A stretch of DNA of 64,000 nt from Corynebacterium gallinarum (GCF_014837045.1 NZ_JACSPR010000002.1:310001-374000); one strand, 5' to 3'; shown: positions 1-9,561, counted from the first letter of the stretch. Notes: a model not told the origin generated them from the sequence alone. Program-made: numbers and translations.

Positions 1-3
1 AGA

Positions 4-282
4 CTACTTGGCCTTCTCGATGATCTCGATGAGACGGTAGTTCTTGTCCTTGGACAGCGGACGGGTCTCCTCGATGCGGACCAGGTCGCCGATACCGGCG
101 GTGTTCTCCTCATCGTGAGCCTTGACCTTCTTGTTGGTGCGAAGGATCTTGCTGTACAGAGCGTGCTGCTTACGATCCTCGAGCTCGACCACGATGGTCT
201 TCTGCATCTTGTCAGAAACCACGTAGCCGGTGCGGACCTTGCGGACGCCCTTTTCCTGGTTGTTCACGTTTGCCTCACTCAT
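4..282 (-). CDS. rpsQ: 30S ribosomal protein S17
   Basis: Small-subunit protein S17, a primary 16S rRNA binder of the OB-fold class. The 92-residue product carries the family core ([15 protein letters not shown] near residue 18) and the C-terminal signature around [14 protein letters not shown] (about residues 65-78). It is slightly longer than usual because of a charged N-terminal stretch. It is the last S10-operon gene visible here, and the operon continues past the left edge. It starts 2 bp after the rpmC stop, so the two are co-translated. Identification is secure. Confidence 0.97.
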   Translation of the reverse strand: MSEANVNNQEKGVRKVRTGYVVSDKMQKTIVVELEDRKQHALYSKILRTNKKVKAHDEENTAGIGDLVRIEETRPLSKDKNYRLIEIIEKAK

Positions 283-284
283 AA

Positions 285-515
285 TTAAGCCTCAGCTCCC
301 GGAACGACGGACAGGCCCAGTTCACGCTCGCGGATAACGGTGTAGATGCGGGCGATGTCGCGCTTGACCGTGCGAAGGCGGCGGTTGTTGGTCAGCTGGC
401 CGGTGGCGAGCTGGAAGCGAAGGTTGAACAGTTCTTCCTTAGCCTCGTTGAGGCGGTTGACCAGTTCTTCCTCATTGAGTTCACGGAACTCGTGTGCTGG
501 GGTACCGATAGCCAT
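285..515 (-). CDS. rpmC: 50S ribosomal protein L29
   Basis: L29, a two-helix large-subunit protein near the peptide exit tunnel. I start it at the ATG at 513-515 ([10 protein letters not shown]), giving 76 residues. A longer reading frame would extend into the upstream gene. Family features are [24 protein letters not shown] followed by the helix with [19 protein letters not shown]. The ATG overlaps the rplP stop by one base (TAATG), a sign of translational coupling in the S10 operon. Confidence 0.97.
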   Translation of the reverse strand: MAIGTPAHEFRELNEEELVNRLNEAKEELFNLRFQLATGQLTNNRRLRTVKRDIARIYTVIRERELGLSVVPGAEA

Positions 516-931
516 TAGAGCTGATCCTCCCTCTTGACGATACGGACCTTGCAAGGAAGCTTCTGGCCTGCACGACGCAGAGCCTCGAGAGCCATAGCCT
601 CATCCGGGTAGGACATCTCGAAGAGAATGCGGCCCGGCTTGACGTTGGCGACCCACTTCTCCACAGGACCCTTACCGGAACCCATACGAACGCCGAGTGG
701 CTTCTGGGTCAGGGGGCGGTCCGGGAAGATGTTGATCCAAACCTTGCCACCACGCTTGACGTGGCGGTTGATGGCAATACGTGCAGATTCGATCTGACGG
801 TTGGTGATGTAGGCAGGCTCGAGAGCCTGGATGCCGTACTCACCGAAGGTGACGCGGTTGCCGCCCTTGGAGATACCGCTACGGGTGGGGCGGTGCTGGC
901 GACGGTACTTAACGCGCTTAGGGATAAGCAT
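515..931 (-). CDS. rplP: 50S ribosomal protein L16
   Basis: L16, a large-subunit protein needed for late assembly of the peptidyl-transferase region and A-site tRNA positioning. The 138 residues are the normal bacterial length. Signatures seen are the N-terminal [28 protein letters not shown], and [14 protein letters not shown] near residue 80. It lies between rpsC (2 bp gap) and rpmC (1 bp overlap) in the usual order. Confidence 0.98.
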
Positions 932-933
932 GT

Positions 934-1683
934 TTAGCCCTCCTGCTTCTGCTCAGCACGCTGACGGCGCTGGCCACCGCGACGCGGGCGTGCCGCATTG
1001 CGGTCGCCGCGGCCACGGCGCTCGGCCGGTGCGTTGATCTCGGACTCGCGACGGCCACCGACGACGTCACCCTTGTAGATCCACACCTTGACGCCGATGC
1101 GTCCGAAGGTGGTGTGGGCCTCGTAGGTGCCGTAGTCGATCTCGGCGCGCAGGGTGTGCAGTGGAACGCGACCCTCGTGGTAGCGCTCGGTGCGGGACAT
1201 CTCGGCACCGCCGAGACGACCGGAGCACACAACCTTGATGCCCTTGACCTGTGGCTGGCGCATTGCGGACTGGATAGCCTTACGCATTGCACGACGGAAA
1301 GCCACGCGGTTGGACAGCTGCTCGGCGATGGACTGAGCCACCAGCTGAGCGTTGGCATCGATGTTCTTGACCTCGAGGATGTTGAGGGCAACCTGCTTCT
1401 TGGTGAGCTTCTCCAGCTCACGACGGATGCGGTCAGCCTCAGCACCACGACGGCCGATGACGATGCCGGGGCGTGCGGTGTGGATGTCAACGCGAACACG
1501 GTCGCGGGTGCGCTCGATGACGACGTCGGCGATGCCGGCGCGGTCGAGGCCCTTGGACAGGAAATCGCGGATCTTGATGTCCTCGGCGACGTAGTCAGCG
1601 TAGGACTGGTCGGCGTACCAATGGGACTTCCAGTCGGAAGTGATGCCCAATCGGAGGCCGTGTGGATGAATCTTCTGGCCCAC
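934..1683 (-). CDS. rpsC: 30S ribosomal protein S3
   Basis: S3, a small-subunit protein at the mRNA entry channel with helicase-like function. The 249 residues start [13 protein letters not shown]. The KH domain with the GxxG loop ([18 protein letters not shown]) is near residue 73-90, and the C-terminal S3 domain includes [17 protein letters not shown]. The last 35 residues are a basic, low-complexity tail rich in Arg and Gly, common in actinobacteria. Its first base overlaps the rplV stop by one base. Confidence 0.98.
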
Positions 1684-2045
1684 TAGTTGGCTCCTTCCTT
1701 CTGGCTTTCAACGACCACGGTGATGTGGCTGCTGCGCTTACGGATCTGGAATGCACGACCCTGAGCACGAGGCTGGAAACGCTTCATGGTTGGGCCCTCG
1801 TCGGCGTAAGCCTCGGAGATGACCAGGGTGCGGGGATCCAGACCGAAGTTGTTCTCAGCGTTGGCGGCTGCAGATGCAACAACCTTCGCAACAGGCTCGG
1901 AAGCGGCCTGCGGAGCGTACTTCAGGATGGACAGCGCCTCGACAACGGTCTTGCCGCGGACGAGATCGATGACACGACGTGCCTTCATCGGGCTCACCCG
2001 GACGAAACGAGCGGTCGCGCGGGCGGAGGTGATGTTGTCACTCAT
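1683..2045 (-). CDS. rplV: 50S ribosomal protein L22
   Basis: L22 contacts all 23S rRNA domains, and its hairpin lines the exit tunnel. The 120 residues show [20 protein letters not shown] at the N-terminus and the C-terminal [13 protein letters not shown], both typical. Spacing to rpsS is 3 bp and to rpsC a one-base overlap, so it is translated within the S10 polycistron. Confidence 0.98.
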   Translation of the reverse strand: MSDNITSARATARFVRVSPMKARRVIDLVRGKTVVEALSILKYAPQAASEPVAKVVASAAANAENNFGLDPRTLVISEAYADEGPTMKRFQPRAQGRAFQIRKRSSHITVVVESQKEGAN

Positions 2046-2048
2046 CGC

Positions 2049-2327
2049 TTATCGACGTCCCTTCTTGTCGTCCTTGATGTGACCCTTGAAGGTCTTGGTC
2101 GGGGCGAATTCGCCCAGCTTGTGGCCGACCATTGCATCGTCGATGAACACCGGCACGTGCTTGCGTCCATCGTGGACAGCAAAGGTGTGACCGATGAAAT
2201 CGGGGAGAATGGTGGAACGGCGGGACCAGGTCTTGATGACCTGCTTGGTGCCCTTTTCGTTCTGAGCATCGACCTTGTTGAGGAGGTGCTCATCGACGAA
2301 CGGGCCCTTCTTAAGGCTGCGTGGCAT
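2049..2327 (-). CDS. rpsS: 30S ribosomal protein S19
   Basis: S19, a small-subunit head protein that contacts the A-site finger and S13. The 92 residues begin [16 protein letters not shown], the characteristic N-terminus. [16 protein letters not shown] and [12 protein letters not shown] are the conserved central and C-terminal signatures. It lies 16 bp downstream of rplB, with a purine-rich site (GAGGTAACGA in the mRNA sense) before the ATG. Confidence 0.98.
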   Translation of the reverse strand: MPRSLKKGPFVDEHLLNKVDAQNEKGTKQVIKTWSRRSTILPDFIGHTFAVHDGRKHVPVFIDDAMVGHKLGEFAPTKTFKGHIKDDKKGRR

Positions 2328-2343
2328 TCTTCGTTACCTCCTC

Positions 2344-3186
2344 TTAGCGCTTCTTGTTCTTGTTGGCGCGACGGCGACGGACAATCATGTCATCGCTGTA
2401 ACGCTTCGGGCTGCGGGTGCGGCCTTCCTTCTGTCCCCATGGGGACACAGGGTGACGACCACCGGAGGTCTTACCCTCACCACCACCGTGCGGGTGATCG
2501 ACCGGGTTCATGACGACACCACGGACGGATGGGCGCCAGCCCTTCCAACGCATACGACCGGCCTTGCCCCAACGGATGTTGATCTGGTCGGCGTTGCCGA
2601 CCTCACCGATGGTGGCGCGGCAGCGGATGTCGACGCGACGGATCTCAGTGGACGGCATACGCAGGATCGCGTAGGAGCCTTCTTTACCGAGCAGCTGAAC
2701 GGAGGAACCGGCGGAACGAGCCAGCTTTGCACCAGCGCCCGGCTTCAGCTCCACGTTGTGGAGAGTGGTACCGGTCGGGATGTTGCGCAGCGGCAGGTTG
2801 TTACCCACCTTGATGTCGGCGTTGGCGCCGGACTCAATAACGGTGCCCTGGGTCAGACCCTTCGGAGCGAGGATGTAACGCTTCTCGCCATCGAAGTAGT
2901 GCAGCAGAGCAATGTTGGCGGTACGGTTCGGGTCGTACTCGATGTGAGCGACCTTGGCCAGCACGCCGTCCTTGTCATTACGACGGAAGTCGATGACGCG
3001 GTAACGGCGCTTGTGTCCACCACCGCGGTGACGGGTGGTGATGTGACCGTGAGAGTTGCGGCCGCCGGTCTTGGACAGCGGGCGCAGGAGAGACTTCTCA
3101 GGGGTCGAACGGGTGATCTCCGAGAACATGGAAACGGAGCTTGCGCGGCGACCCGGGGTTGTCGGCTTGTACTTACGAATAGCCAT
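2344..3186 (-). CDS. rplB: 50S ribosomal protein L2
   Basis: L2, a primary 23S rRNA binder essential for subunit association and peptidyl transfer. The 280 residues begin [14 protein letters not shown]. The conserved functional loop [18 protein letters not shown] lies near residue 225-242, including the histidine implicated in peptidyl transferase activity. The C-terminal tail is rich in Arg and Lys. Position between rplW and rpsS is canonical. Confidence 0.99.
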   Translation of the reverse strand: MAIRKYKPTTPGRRASSVSMFSEITRSTPEKSLLRPLSKTGGRNSHGHITTRHRGGGHKRRYRVIDFRRNDKDGVLAKVAHIEYDPNRTANIALLHYFDGEKRYILAPKGLTQGTVIESGANADIKVGNNLPLRNIPTGTTLHNVELKPGAGAKLARSAGSSVQLLGKEGSYAILRMPSTEIRRVDIRCRATIGEVGNADQINIRWGKAGRMRWKGWRPSVRGVVMNPVDHPHGGGEGKTSGGRHPVSPWGQKEGRTRSPKRYSDDMIVRRRRANKNKKR

Positions 3187-3210
3187 AATGTGTCCTTTTC
3201 TATCGACGTC

Positions 3211-3516
3211 TTAAGCGACGGAGCCGTTGAAGATGTCGATGGAGTCGCTGCCCTCACGAAGAGTGACGTAGGCGCGCTTGGTGGCCTTGCGGACACCGAA
3301 GCCGGAGCGGGAGCGCTTGCGCTTGCCCTCACGGTTGACGGTGTTCACGGAAGCAACCTTGACGCCGAAGACCTCTTCGACAGCAATCTTGATCTGGGTC
3401 TTGTTGGCGTCACGGGCAACGAAGAACGTGTAGACGTTCTGCTCCATGAGGCCGTAAGACTTCTCAGAGACGACCGGTGCGAGGATGATGTCGCGTGGGT
3501 TGGCGATGGTAGCCAT
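3211..3516 (-). CDS. rplW: 50S ribosomal protein L23
   Basis: L23 lies at the tunnel exit and is the docking site for trigger factor and SRP. The 101 residues include [20 protein letters not shown] and the central [22 protein letters not shown], both family signatures. The start codon overlaps the last base of rplD. There are 24 bp between it and rplB, containing an A/G-rich site. Confidence 0.98.
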   Translation of the reverse strand: MATIANPRDIILAPVVSEKSYGLMEQNVYTFFVARDANKTQIKIAVEEVFGVKVASVNTVNREGKRKRSRSGFGVRKATKRAYVTLREGSDSIDIFNGSVA

Positions 3517-4172
3517 TAGTTCTGCTCCTCCTGTGCCGCGCCGGTGGCACGGTTGATGAAGGTGTGGAGAGCCTCAACGGAGAACACGATGTCATCAGAG
3601 TTGAGGACGTCGTAGGTGTTCAGCTGATCAGCGGCCAGGATGTGGACGCCGGGCAGGTTGTTGGCACTCTTCTGTGCGTTGATGTCCTCACGGCCGATAA
3701 CCAGCAGGACGGACTTACGCTCGGTCAGACGCTCGATGAAAGCCCTTGCAGACTTGGTCGAGGGAGCCTGGCCTGGCACCAGTTCGGAGATGACGTGGAT
3801 GCGCTCGTTGCGAGCACGATCGGACAGGGCGCCGTAGAGGGCGGCCTTGATCATCTTCTTGGGGGTGCGCTGCGAGTAGTCGCGTGGCTTCGGGCCGTGG
3901 GAGATGCCACCACCGGTGAAGTGAGGAGCACGGATCGAGCCCTGACGGGCGCGGCCGGTTCCCTTCTGGCGGAATGGCTTACGGCCACCGCCACGCACCT
4001 CAGCGCGGGTCTTGGTGGAGTGGGTGCCCTGTCGAGCTGCTGCAAGCTGTGCGTTGACAACCTGGTGCAGCAGAGCGACGGAGACCTCACGGTCGAAAAT
4101 CTCAGCAGGGAGGTCGACAGTGCCGTTGGTGGTACCTTCAGCAGTCTGGACGTCCAGCGTCAGATTGGTCAT
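3516..4172 (-). CDS. rplD: 50S ribosomal protein L4
   Basis: L4 is a large-subunit assembly protein whose extended loop reaches the tunnel; in some bacteria it also autoregulates the S10 operon. The 218 residues contain the loop [19 protein letters not shown] (about residues 61-79). The start codon overlaps the rplC stop by 4 bp, a coupling typical of this operon. Confidence 0.98.
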   Translation of the reverse strand: MTNLTLDVQTAEGTTNGTVDLPAEIFDREVSVALLHQVVNAQLAAARQGTHSTKTRAEVRGGGRKPFRQKGTGRARQGSIRAPHFTGGGISHGPKPRDYSQRTPKKMIKAALYGALSDRARNERIHVISELVPGQAPSTKSARAFIERLTERKSVLLVIGREDINAQKSANNLPGVHILAADQLNTYDVLNSDDIVFSVEALHTFINRATGAAQEEQN

Positions 4173-4825
4173 GCGTGTGCACCGCCCTTCACTGCGGTCT
4201 TAACGGTAACGATGCCGCCACGGTTGCCCGGGATCGCACCCTTGATCAGGATGAGGTTGGCATCGGCGTCAATCTTCTGAACCTTGAGGTTCTGGGTGGT
4301 GACGCGGTCATTACCCATGCGGCCAGCCATACGCTTGCCCTTGAAGATGCGGCCCGGGGTCGCAGCTGCACCGATACCACCGACGCGGCGGTGTGCAGCC
4401 TGGTTACCGTGGCCGGCACCCTGTCCGGAGAAGCCGTGACGCTTCATGGCGCCAGCGTAGCCCTTACCCTTGGAGGTACCGGTGACATCAACGAACTTAA
4501 CGTCGTTGAAGATCTCCACGGTGACATCCTGTCCAACCTCGTAACCGGAGACATCGTCCATACGAATCTCGGTGACGTGGCGGCGGGGGGTAACGCCAGC
4601 CTTCTTGAAGTGACCAGACAGTGGCTGGTTCACCTTACGTGGGTCGATTTCGCCGAAGGCGATCTGGATGGCGTTGTAGCCATCGGTCTCAACGGTGCGA
4701 ATCTGGGAAACAACGCATGGTCCAGCTTCAACGACGGTGACCGGGATAACACGGTTTTCCTCGTCGAAGATCTGAGTCATGCCGAGCTTGGTGCCCAGAA
4801 TGCCCTTGATCTCGTTTTCACTCAT
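4169..4825 (-). CDS. rplC: 50S ribosomal protein L3
   Basis: L3 is an early assembly protein close to the peptidyl-transferase centre. The 218 residues start [20 protein letters not shown]. The L3 signature [16 protein letters not shown] lies near residue 160-175, and [19 protein letters not shown] is the conserved central loop. It lies 31 bp after rpsJ and overlaps rplD by 4 bp. Confidence 0.98.
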   Translation of the reverse strand: MSENEIKGILGTKLGMTQIFDEENRVIPVTVVEAGPCVVSQIRTVETDGYNAIQIAFGEIDPRKVNQPLSGHFKKAGVTPRRHVTEIRMDDVSGYEVGQDVTVEIFNDVKFVDVTGTSKGKGYAGAMKRHGFSGQGAGHGNQAAHRRVGGIGAAATPGRIFKGKRMAGRMGNDRVTTQNLKVQKIDADANLILIKGAIPGNRGGIVTVKTAVKGGAHA

Positions 4826-4856
4826 TATTTATTCTCCGCTACCAAAGTTCCGTCGA

Positions 4857-5162
4857 TCACTGAATGTTCACATCGACGCTGGCCGGAAGGTCGATACGCA
4901 TGAGAGCGTCAACCGTCTTCGGCGTCGGGTCGAGGATGTCAATCAGGCGCTTGTGCGTGCGCATCTCGAAGTGCTCGCGAGAGTCCTTGTACTTATGGGG
5001 AGAACGAATAACGGCGTATACGTTCTTTTCAGTGGGCAAAGGCACCGGTCCTACGACTCGGGCACCCGTACGGGTGACCGTCTCGACGATCTTGCGCGCA
5101 GACGCATCAATCGCCTCGTGGTCATAGGCCTTGAGCCTAATGCGGATTTTTTGTCCCGCCAC
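4857..5162 (-). CDS. rpsJ: 30S ribosomal protein S10 (GTG start)
   Basis: S10 is a small-subunit protein that also pairs with NusB in antitermination. I place the start at GTG 5160-5162 ([14 protein letters not shown]), giving 101 residues, the family's usual length. A longer frame exists upstream but has no homology. A purine-rich site (GAGGAAGAGG) lies 6-7 bp before this GTG. Family signatures are [15 protein letters not shown] and [12 protein letters not shown]. It is the promoter-proximal gene of the S10 operon. Confidence 0.97.
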   Translation of the reverse strand: MAGQKIRIRLKAYDHEAIDASARKIVETVTRTGARVVGPVPLPTEKNVYAVIRSPHKYKDSREHFEMRTHKRLIDILDPTPKTVDALMRIDLPASVDVNIQ

Positions 5163-5800
5163 GCTAATCCTCTTCCTCGCTCGTCCCACATCTTCCATTT
5201 TTGGAGAGCGGTGGGAATTCGCTTCATTCTTTTCTCTATAACGTTGTCCGGGCTTGGGGCTCGGGCGCAACGCCAGTGTTTAACCTGACTGTCAATGTGT
5301 CTGACATGGATCACGGGCGCTGTACAAACAAACGCGCCACGGATCACCTGCACGTACCAATAATGGCGTGGTCAGGAAATCGGAAGGGACCGTGAAATAT
5401 ATCGCGTGGCCCTAACGTAACTGCCGCTGTTTATTTGCCATGCCCCTTCTCCGGTTCCGCCGTCACCGGTGCAAACCCGGCTTCAGGGGACCCTCTGGAG
5501 TTGAATCCCATCCGGACGAACCGAATGCTCCTCGACCCCGATGAAGGTGTCATGTTTGCCGAACCAGCGTCACGCTCATACTCACGGACATCCATCTGTG
5601 CAGGTGGATGCGCATGGCGATACGTGCCCTGTTAAGGCAACTCGACTAGTTAACCACATTGTCACCTGGAATACAAGCCCGAAATATGAGCTTTATCTGC
5701 GGAAAGTCCTGATGTGCCACTGATGCCCCCGCGGTGTTGCGGGCATCACCCACACCAGCCCCCGAATGACAAATCTGTCATTCGCACCTGCCCGGAAAAC
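5163..5800 (-). promoter_or_regulatory. S10 operon upstream region / leader
   Basis: About 640 bases with no convincing gene. Small frames here lack ribosome sites and family resemblance. On the minus strand a -10-like TATATT occurs at 5396-5401, which would give an rpsJ leader of about 225 nt. A consensus -35-like TTGACA (minus strand, 5290-5295) has no good partner at the right spacing. A short palindrome TGACA-N4-TGTCA lies at 5767-5780. The long leader suggests regulation of ribosomal protein synthesis, but I cannot define a fold. Confidence 0.35.
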
Positions 5801-5843
5801 GACCCCCCGCCCCCGGCGCAGTGGCCGGGGACGGGGGGCGGTC
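5801..5843 (-). terminator. Hairpin terminator after the CoA-transferase
   Basis: A very GC-rich inverted repeat (GACCCCCCGCCCCCGGC pairing with GCCGGGGACGGGGGGCGGTC, one bulge). It lies 24 bp downstream of the CoA-transferase stop in that gene's direction. No long T-run follows, so termination may depend on the hairpin strength. Confidence 0.7.
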
Positions 5844-5866
5844 GGGCGTCGACAAGCGTTGTGGGC

Positions 5867-7375
5867 TTATGCGTTGCCCTTCATCGAACCGGTCTCATCC
5901 AGGTTGATGTGGAAGCTGAGCGCATCACGCAGGTTGTGCGGGGTGTGCTGGTGCTTGTTCTGCTGGGCGCGCTCGAAGTACTCCTCCAGCAGCGGACGGT
6001 AATCCGGGTGCGCGACGGAGATCATCTTCGGTGCACGCTCGCGTGGGCTCAGGCCACGCAGGTCGGCGTAACCGTATTCGGTGATGACCACCATGGCGTC
6101 GTGCTCGGTGTGGTCGATGTGGGAGGCGAACGGCACGATCGCGGAGATCGCATCGCCCTTGGCCACCGACGGGGAGATGAAGGAGGACACGAAGGCGTTT
6201 CGGGTGAAGTCACCGGAACCACCGATGCCGTTCATGATGCGGGTGCCGGCCACGTGGGTGGAGTTGACGTTGCCGTAGATGTCGGCTTCGATCATGCCGT
6301 TGGAGGCGATCAGACCCATGCGGCGGATGACCTCCGGGCTGTTGGAGATCTGCAGTGGGCGCAGCACCAGGCTCTTGCGGTAGGTGCTGGCCTCGCGGTT
6401 CATCTTCTCCGCGTACTCCGGGGACAGCGCGAAGGAGGTGGCGGAGGCCTGGGTCATCTTGCCGGCGTCGATGAGATCGAGCATGCCGTCCTGGACCACC
6501 TCGGTGTAGGCCTTGATGTTCTCGAACTTCGAGTCGAGCAGACCGGCCATCACCGCGTTGGGGACGTTACCCACACCGGACTGCATGATGTAGCCGTCGT
6601 AGGTGAGGCGGCCCGCGCGGACCTCGCCCTCCAGGAAGTCGAGGAAGTTGCCGGCGATCTGCTTGGAGGTCTCGTCGAACGGCTTGAAGGGGCTGTTGCG
6701 GTCGGGGGAATCGGTCTCCACGACGGCGACGACCTTGTTGGTGTCGATGCGGATGAAGGTCTCACCGATGCGGTCGTTGACGTTGTTGATCGGGATGGGG
6801 GTGCGGTTCGGCAGGTGGGGGACGCGGTAGATATCGGCCATGCCCTCGAGCTCCAGGGACTGCCAGGAGTTGACCTCGATGATGATCTTGTGGGCGGACT
6901 CCAGGTACTCCACGTTGTTGCCCACGCCGGAGGACGGCACGAGGTGACCCTCCTCGGTGATGCGGCAGACCTCGACGATGGCGACATCCAACTCACCGAA
7001 GAAACCCTGCTCCACCTGCAGACCCGAGTGGGACAGGTGGATGTCCTGGTACTTCATGGAACCGGCGTTGATCTTGCCGCGCATCTCGGGATCGGACTGG
7101 TACGGCATGCGGTAGTTGATCGCATCCGCCTCTGCCAGGACACCATCACAATCCGGGGCGGTGGAGGCGCCGGTGAGCAGGTTGATGGCGTACTCATCGC
7201 CCTTGGAGTGGGCCTCCTTGGCGCGGTTGGCAATGGCGGTCGGCAGCGCCTTGGGGTAGGCCGCACCGGTGAATCCGGACATGCCCACGGTGTCACCGTT
7301 GTTGACGAACTGGGCGGCTTCCTCGGCGGACATTACCTTCGAACGGATTTCTGCGCTCGCGATTCTCTCAGACAT
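5867..7375 (-). CDS. Acetyl-CoA hydrolase / succinyl-CoA:acetate CoA-transferase family protein
   Basis: Class I CoA-transferase of the acetyl-CoA hydrolase/transferase family, predicted to exchange CoA between acyl-CoA (such as succinyl- or butyryl-CoA) and acetate in the cytoplasm. The 502 residues match the family length. Visible features are the N-terminal NGDTVGMSGFTGAAYPKALP (about residues 27-46), the AYTEVVQDG segment near residue 290 that should hold the catalytic glutamate, and the Gly-rich NGIGGSGDFTRNAF near residue 385. It is divergent from a GlxA-type regulator (130 bp apart), which may control it. The exact acyl-CoA partner cannot be read from sequence. Confidence 0.88.
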   Translation of the reverse strand: MSERIASAEIRSKVMSAEEAAQFVNNGDTVGMSGFTGAAYPKALPTAIANRAKEAHSKGDEYAINLLTGASTAPDCDGVLAEADAINYRMPYQSDPEMRGKINAGSMKYQDIHLSHSGLQVEQGFFGELDVAIVEVCRITEEGHLVPSSGVGNNVEYLESAHKIIIEVNSWQSLELEGMADIYRVPHLPNRTPIPINNVNDRIGETFIRIDTNKVVAVVETDSPDRNSPFKPFDETSKQIAGNFLDFLEGEVRAGRLTYDGYIMQSGVGNVPNAVMAGLLDSKFENIKAYTEVVQDGMLDLIDAGKMTQASATSFALSPEYAEKMNREASTYRKSLVLRPLQISNSPEVIRRMGLIASNGMIEADIYGNVNSTHVAGTRIMNGIGGSGDFTRNAFVSSFISPSVAKGDAISAIVPFASHIDHTEHDAMVVITEYGYADLRGLSPRERAPKMISVAHPDYRPLLEEYFERAQQNKHQHTPHNLRDALSFHINLDETGSMKGNA

Positions 7376-7455
7376 GCTTACTCCTCATGGGTTTGCGCGT
7401 CAGCCTGTCGGTGTTGCTGACATCACACACCAGTCTGCCGAGTGAGCTAGGCTAT

Positions 7456-7500
7456 TGCCATGTCCTATCGGCCATAAAACATGAAGAATCGGACATCCGC
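7456..7500. promoter_or_regulatory. Divergent intergenic region with imperfect inverted repeat
   Basis: The 130 bp between the CoA-transferase and the GlxA-like regulator contain ATGTCC-N3-CGG (about 7459-7470) mirrored by AATCGGACAT (7490-7499), roughly 25 bp apart. A -10-like TAGGCTAT lies at 7449-7456. This could be an operator for the adjacent regulator, but no binding data are implied. Confidence 0.3.
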
Positions 7501-7505
7501 TACAT

Positions 7506-8504
7506 GTGACCAGGATTTTCCGTCCCACGACCCACCCTATGGACCAGCCCATGAAGAAGATTGCCCTGCTGATCTACGACGGCGTGACCATGCTCGATGT
7601 CTCCGGCCCCGCCGAAACCCTGAGCCGCGCCGACGGTTACGAACTGACGCTGCTATCCCCCACCGGCGGTTCCGTCACCACCGCCGCGGGCATCACCCTG
7701 AGCGAAACCCGGCCCGCCGCAGAGGTCAACCCCCGCGACTTCAACACCGTCATCATCGCCGGCGCCGACGAGCTGCCCATGTCCCCCATTCCCACATCGC
7801 TTCTCGACGCCACACGTCACCTCGCCGACGGCCCCCAGCGTGTGGCCAGCGTGTGCACGGGGGCGTTCATCCTCGCCGAGCTCGGCTTCCTCAACGGCAG
7901 ACGCGCCACTACCCACTGGAAGAACGCCCAGGATCTCGCCCGACGCTTCCCCCTCGTACGGGTCCAGCCCGACACCCTCCACGTCCACGACGGCAAGTAC
8001 ATCACCTCCGCCGGCATCACCGCCGGCATCGACCTCTCCCTCTCCCTCATCGAGGAGGACCAGGGGGCTGAGGTCGCCCGCAGCATCGCACGCGACATGG
8101 TGATGTTCATGCACCGCCCCGGCGGCCAATCCCAGTTCGCCGCCGCCACCCACTCCCCCTCGGTGAGCAACCCCATCCTGCAGACCGTCCTGGACACCAT
8201 CCGCAGCCAGCCCGGGAAGCAGCACACCATCGCCAGCCTCGCCGAGGACGCGGCCGTCAGCCCCAGGCACCTCGGCAGACTGTTCCGCGAGGAGCTCGGC
8301 ACCACCCCCACCTCCTGGCTGGAACAGTTCAGGCTGAGTATCGCCCAGCAGCTGATCCTGGATGGCAACACCGTCACCGCCGCCGCCCGCAAATCCGGAT
8401 TCCCCAGCGACGACAGCATGCGCCGCGCCTTCGAACGCCGCCTGCGCAGCACCCCCTCCGAATACCGCGCGAGGTTCAGCTCCACCTTCCGGTCAACGGC
8501 CTAG
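7506..8504 (+). CDS. GlxA-family transcriptional regulator (DJ-1/PfpI domain + AraC HTH)
   Basis: Two-domain regulator. The N-terminal DJ-1/PfpI-like domain (about residues 16-190) has IALLIYDGVTMLDVSGP and the nucleophile-elbow-like VASVCTGAF (Cys117) followed by ATTHW. The C-terminal AraC-type domain has two HTH units (IASLAEDAAVSPRHLGRLFRE, then TAAARKSGFPSDDSMRRAF). The 332 residues fit the family. The GTG at 7506 is the longest start. An in-frame ATG at 7551 (MKKIALLIYDG) matches the domain start better, but neither has a clear ribosome site. It is probably a regulator of the divergent CoA-transferase, but the ligand is unknown. Confidence 0.85.
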   Translation: MTRIFRPTTHPMDQPMKKIALLIYDGVTMLDVSGPAETLSRADGYELTLLSPTGGSVTTAAGITLSETRPAAEVNPRDFNTVIIAGADELPMSPIPTSLLDATRHLADGPQRVASVCTGAFILAELGFLNGRRATTHWKNAQDLARRFPLVRVQPDTLHVHDGKYITSAGITAGIDLSLSLIEEDQGAEVARSIARDMVMFMHRPGGQSQFAAATHSPSVSNPILQTVLDTIRSQPGKQHTIASLAEDAAVSPRHLGRLFREELGTTPTSWLEQFRLSIAQQLILDGNTVTAAARKSGFPSDDSMRRAFERRLRSTPSEYRARFSSTFRSTA

Positions 8505-9196
8505 CCCTCCAGGAAGAAACACTCGGTGACGGGCCCCAGCTCCAGTAGGCCGGTGGGCTGCTCGATCACCAGGGGCTCCCCCGGGGTGACGGTGATCAGT
8601 CGGGTCCACGGATGTCGGGCATGGTCAACGGCCCGGCGGGTTGGCGTGAACACGCTGAGGCTGCGGGACACCACCACAGAGGTTCCGTCCTCCACGCGGA
8701 TGAGGAGCACGCGGTCGTCGAGAAGCTCCCGGGTCAACCCACCCAGGGAGGTCTCCTGCCGCAGCGGATGATCACTGACCCGTTCGATCCCGGTGACCAC
8801 CCCCAGGCGGTGACGTACCTCCTCCCGGTCATCGATGAGCAGCGGACTGCCCACCTCACACCGGATGATCCCGCTGTACTCCCACACCCCCGGCTGGGAA
8901 AAGGCCCCCGAGGGGCCCGGGCGGCGGACCACCACGCGGTGGGGATCAATCATCACCCGACAATCCGGACCGGTGGTGTCCACGATGAACCGTCCGGTGG
9001 CCCCGTTTTCCACCCGCGGTGGTCTGCGGTGGCGCAGTTCACGGAGGGCCTCGACGAGGGTGTCATCATCTGTCCCCCATCCGATCCCCCGGTTCTGCAG
9101 GATGCCGAAGAGGGTGGCCAGTTCCAGATCCGGCTGGCCCTCCCAGGTAGCTCGGAGTTCCTCCAGGATGCGGGGGATGCGTGTGGGATCCTTCAT
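8501..9196 (-). CDS. Conserved hypothetical protein, 231 aa
   Basis: I do not recognise a family. The product is soluble (no signal peptide or membrane segment) with a leucine-rich N-terminal helical part (residues 1-55, LEELRATWEGQPDLELATLFGIL) and a mostly beta C-terminal part. Its stop overlaps the end of the regulator gene by 4 bp, tail to tail. Codon use is like its neighbours, so it is probably a resident gene. Upstream lies a palindromic-repeat locus. Role unknown. Confidence 0.7.
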   Translation of the reverse strand: MKDPTRIPRILEELRATWEGQPDLELATLFGILQNRGIGWGTDDDTLVEALRELRHRRPPRVENGATGRFIVDTTGPDCRVMIDPHRVVVRRPGPSGAFSQPGVWEYSGIIRCEVGSPLLIDDREEVRHRLGVVTGIERVSDHPLRQETSLGGLTRELLDDRVLLIRVEDGTSVVVSRSLSVFTPTRRAVDHARHPWTRLITVTPGEPLVIEQPTGLLELGPVTECFFLEG

Positions 9197-9266
9197 CCGG
9201 TCGATGTTAGTCCACCGTTGTAGGCGAGCTGGCCATGGTGTGGTCTGTGCCTACTGCGGGGGTTGG

Positions 9267-9442
9267 CAAAAACTGTTGGTTTGTGATGGAAAGGGGGTGA
9301 TATCGGGGTCCTGTGAGCACAAAACAACAGAATTTGTCATTCCCGGGTGCTGGTGGGACCTCCGCATGAACGAAATCGTTGGTTTGTGGTGGAAACGGAC
9401 TGATGTCGGGGTCCTGCGGGTGCAAACCCACGTTTTCGTTCA
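9267..9442. repeat. Dispersed palindromic repeat locus 1 (A + B hairpins)
   Basis: Two adjacent long hairpins in the gap between tuf and the 231-aa gene. Element A is arm CAAAAACTGTTGGTTTGTG (9267-9285) with arm 9318-9336 (16/19 paired). Element B is arm TGAACGAAATCGTTGGTTTG (9367-9386) with arm 9423-9442 (18/20 paired). Both loops contain GGGGTCCTG. The same A and B arms recur at three other intergenic loci in this window (about 30.3, 34.4 and 44.0 kb). There is no coding potential. Confidence 0.85.
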
Positions 9443-9475
9443 CGCCCCGGGAGGAGAAACAACAAGAAACAACAA

Positions 9476-9511
9476 GAAAGGCCCAGAGGAACAAGTCCTC
9501 TGGGCCTTTCT
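9476..9511 (-). terminator. tuf intrinsic terminator
   Basis: Near-perfect 14-bp stem (GAAAGGCCCAGAGG with CCTCTGGGCCTTTC) about 50 bp downstream of the tuf stop. In the tuf direction the hairpin is flanked by a C/T-rich stretch (CTTGTTGTTTC). A strong candidate for ending tuf transcription. Confidence 0.85.
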
Positions 9512-9561
9512 CAAGGGTTCAGATCGTCACGGTCATACAACCGCGGGATCTGAGGAGATCA

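Noticed and set aside
5714-7420. A 568-codon plus-strand frame antisense to the CoA-transferase
   Set aside because: His/Val/Gly-rich nonsense composition, no homology and full overlap with a well supported gene.
9267-9442. CRISPR array
   Set aside because: The repeated arms are paired palindromes with only two copies per site and no regular unique spacers; no cas genes in the window.
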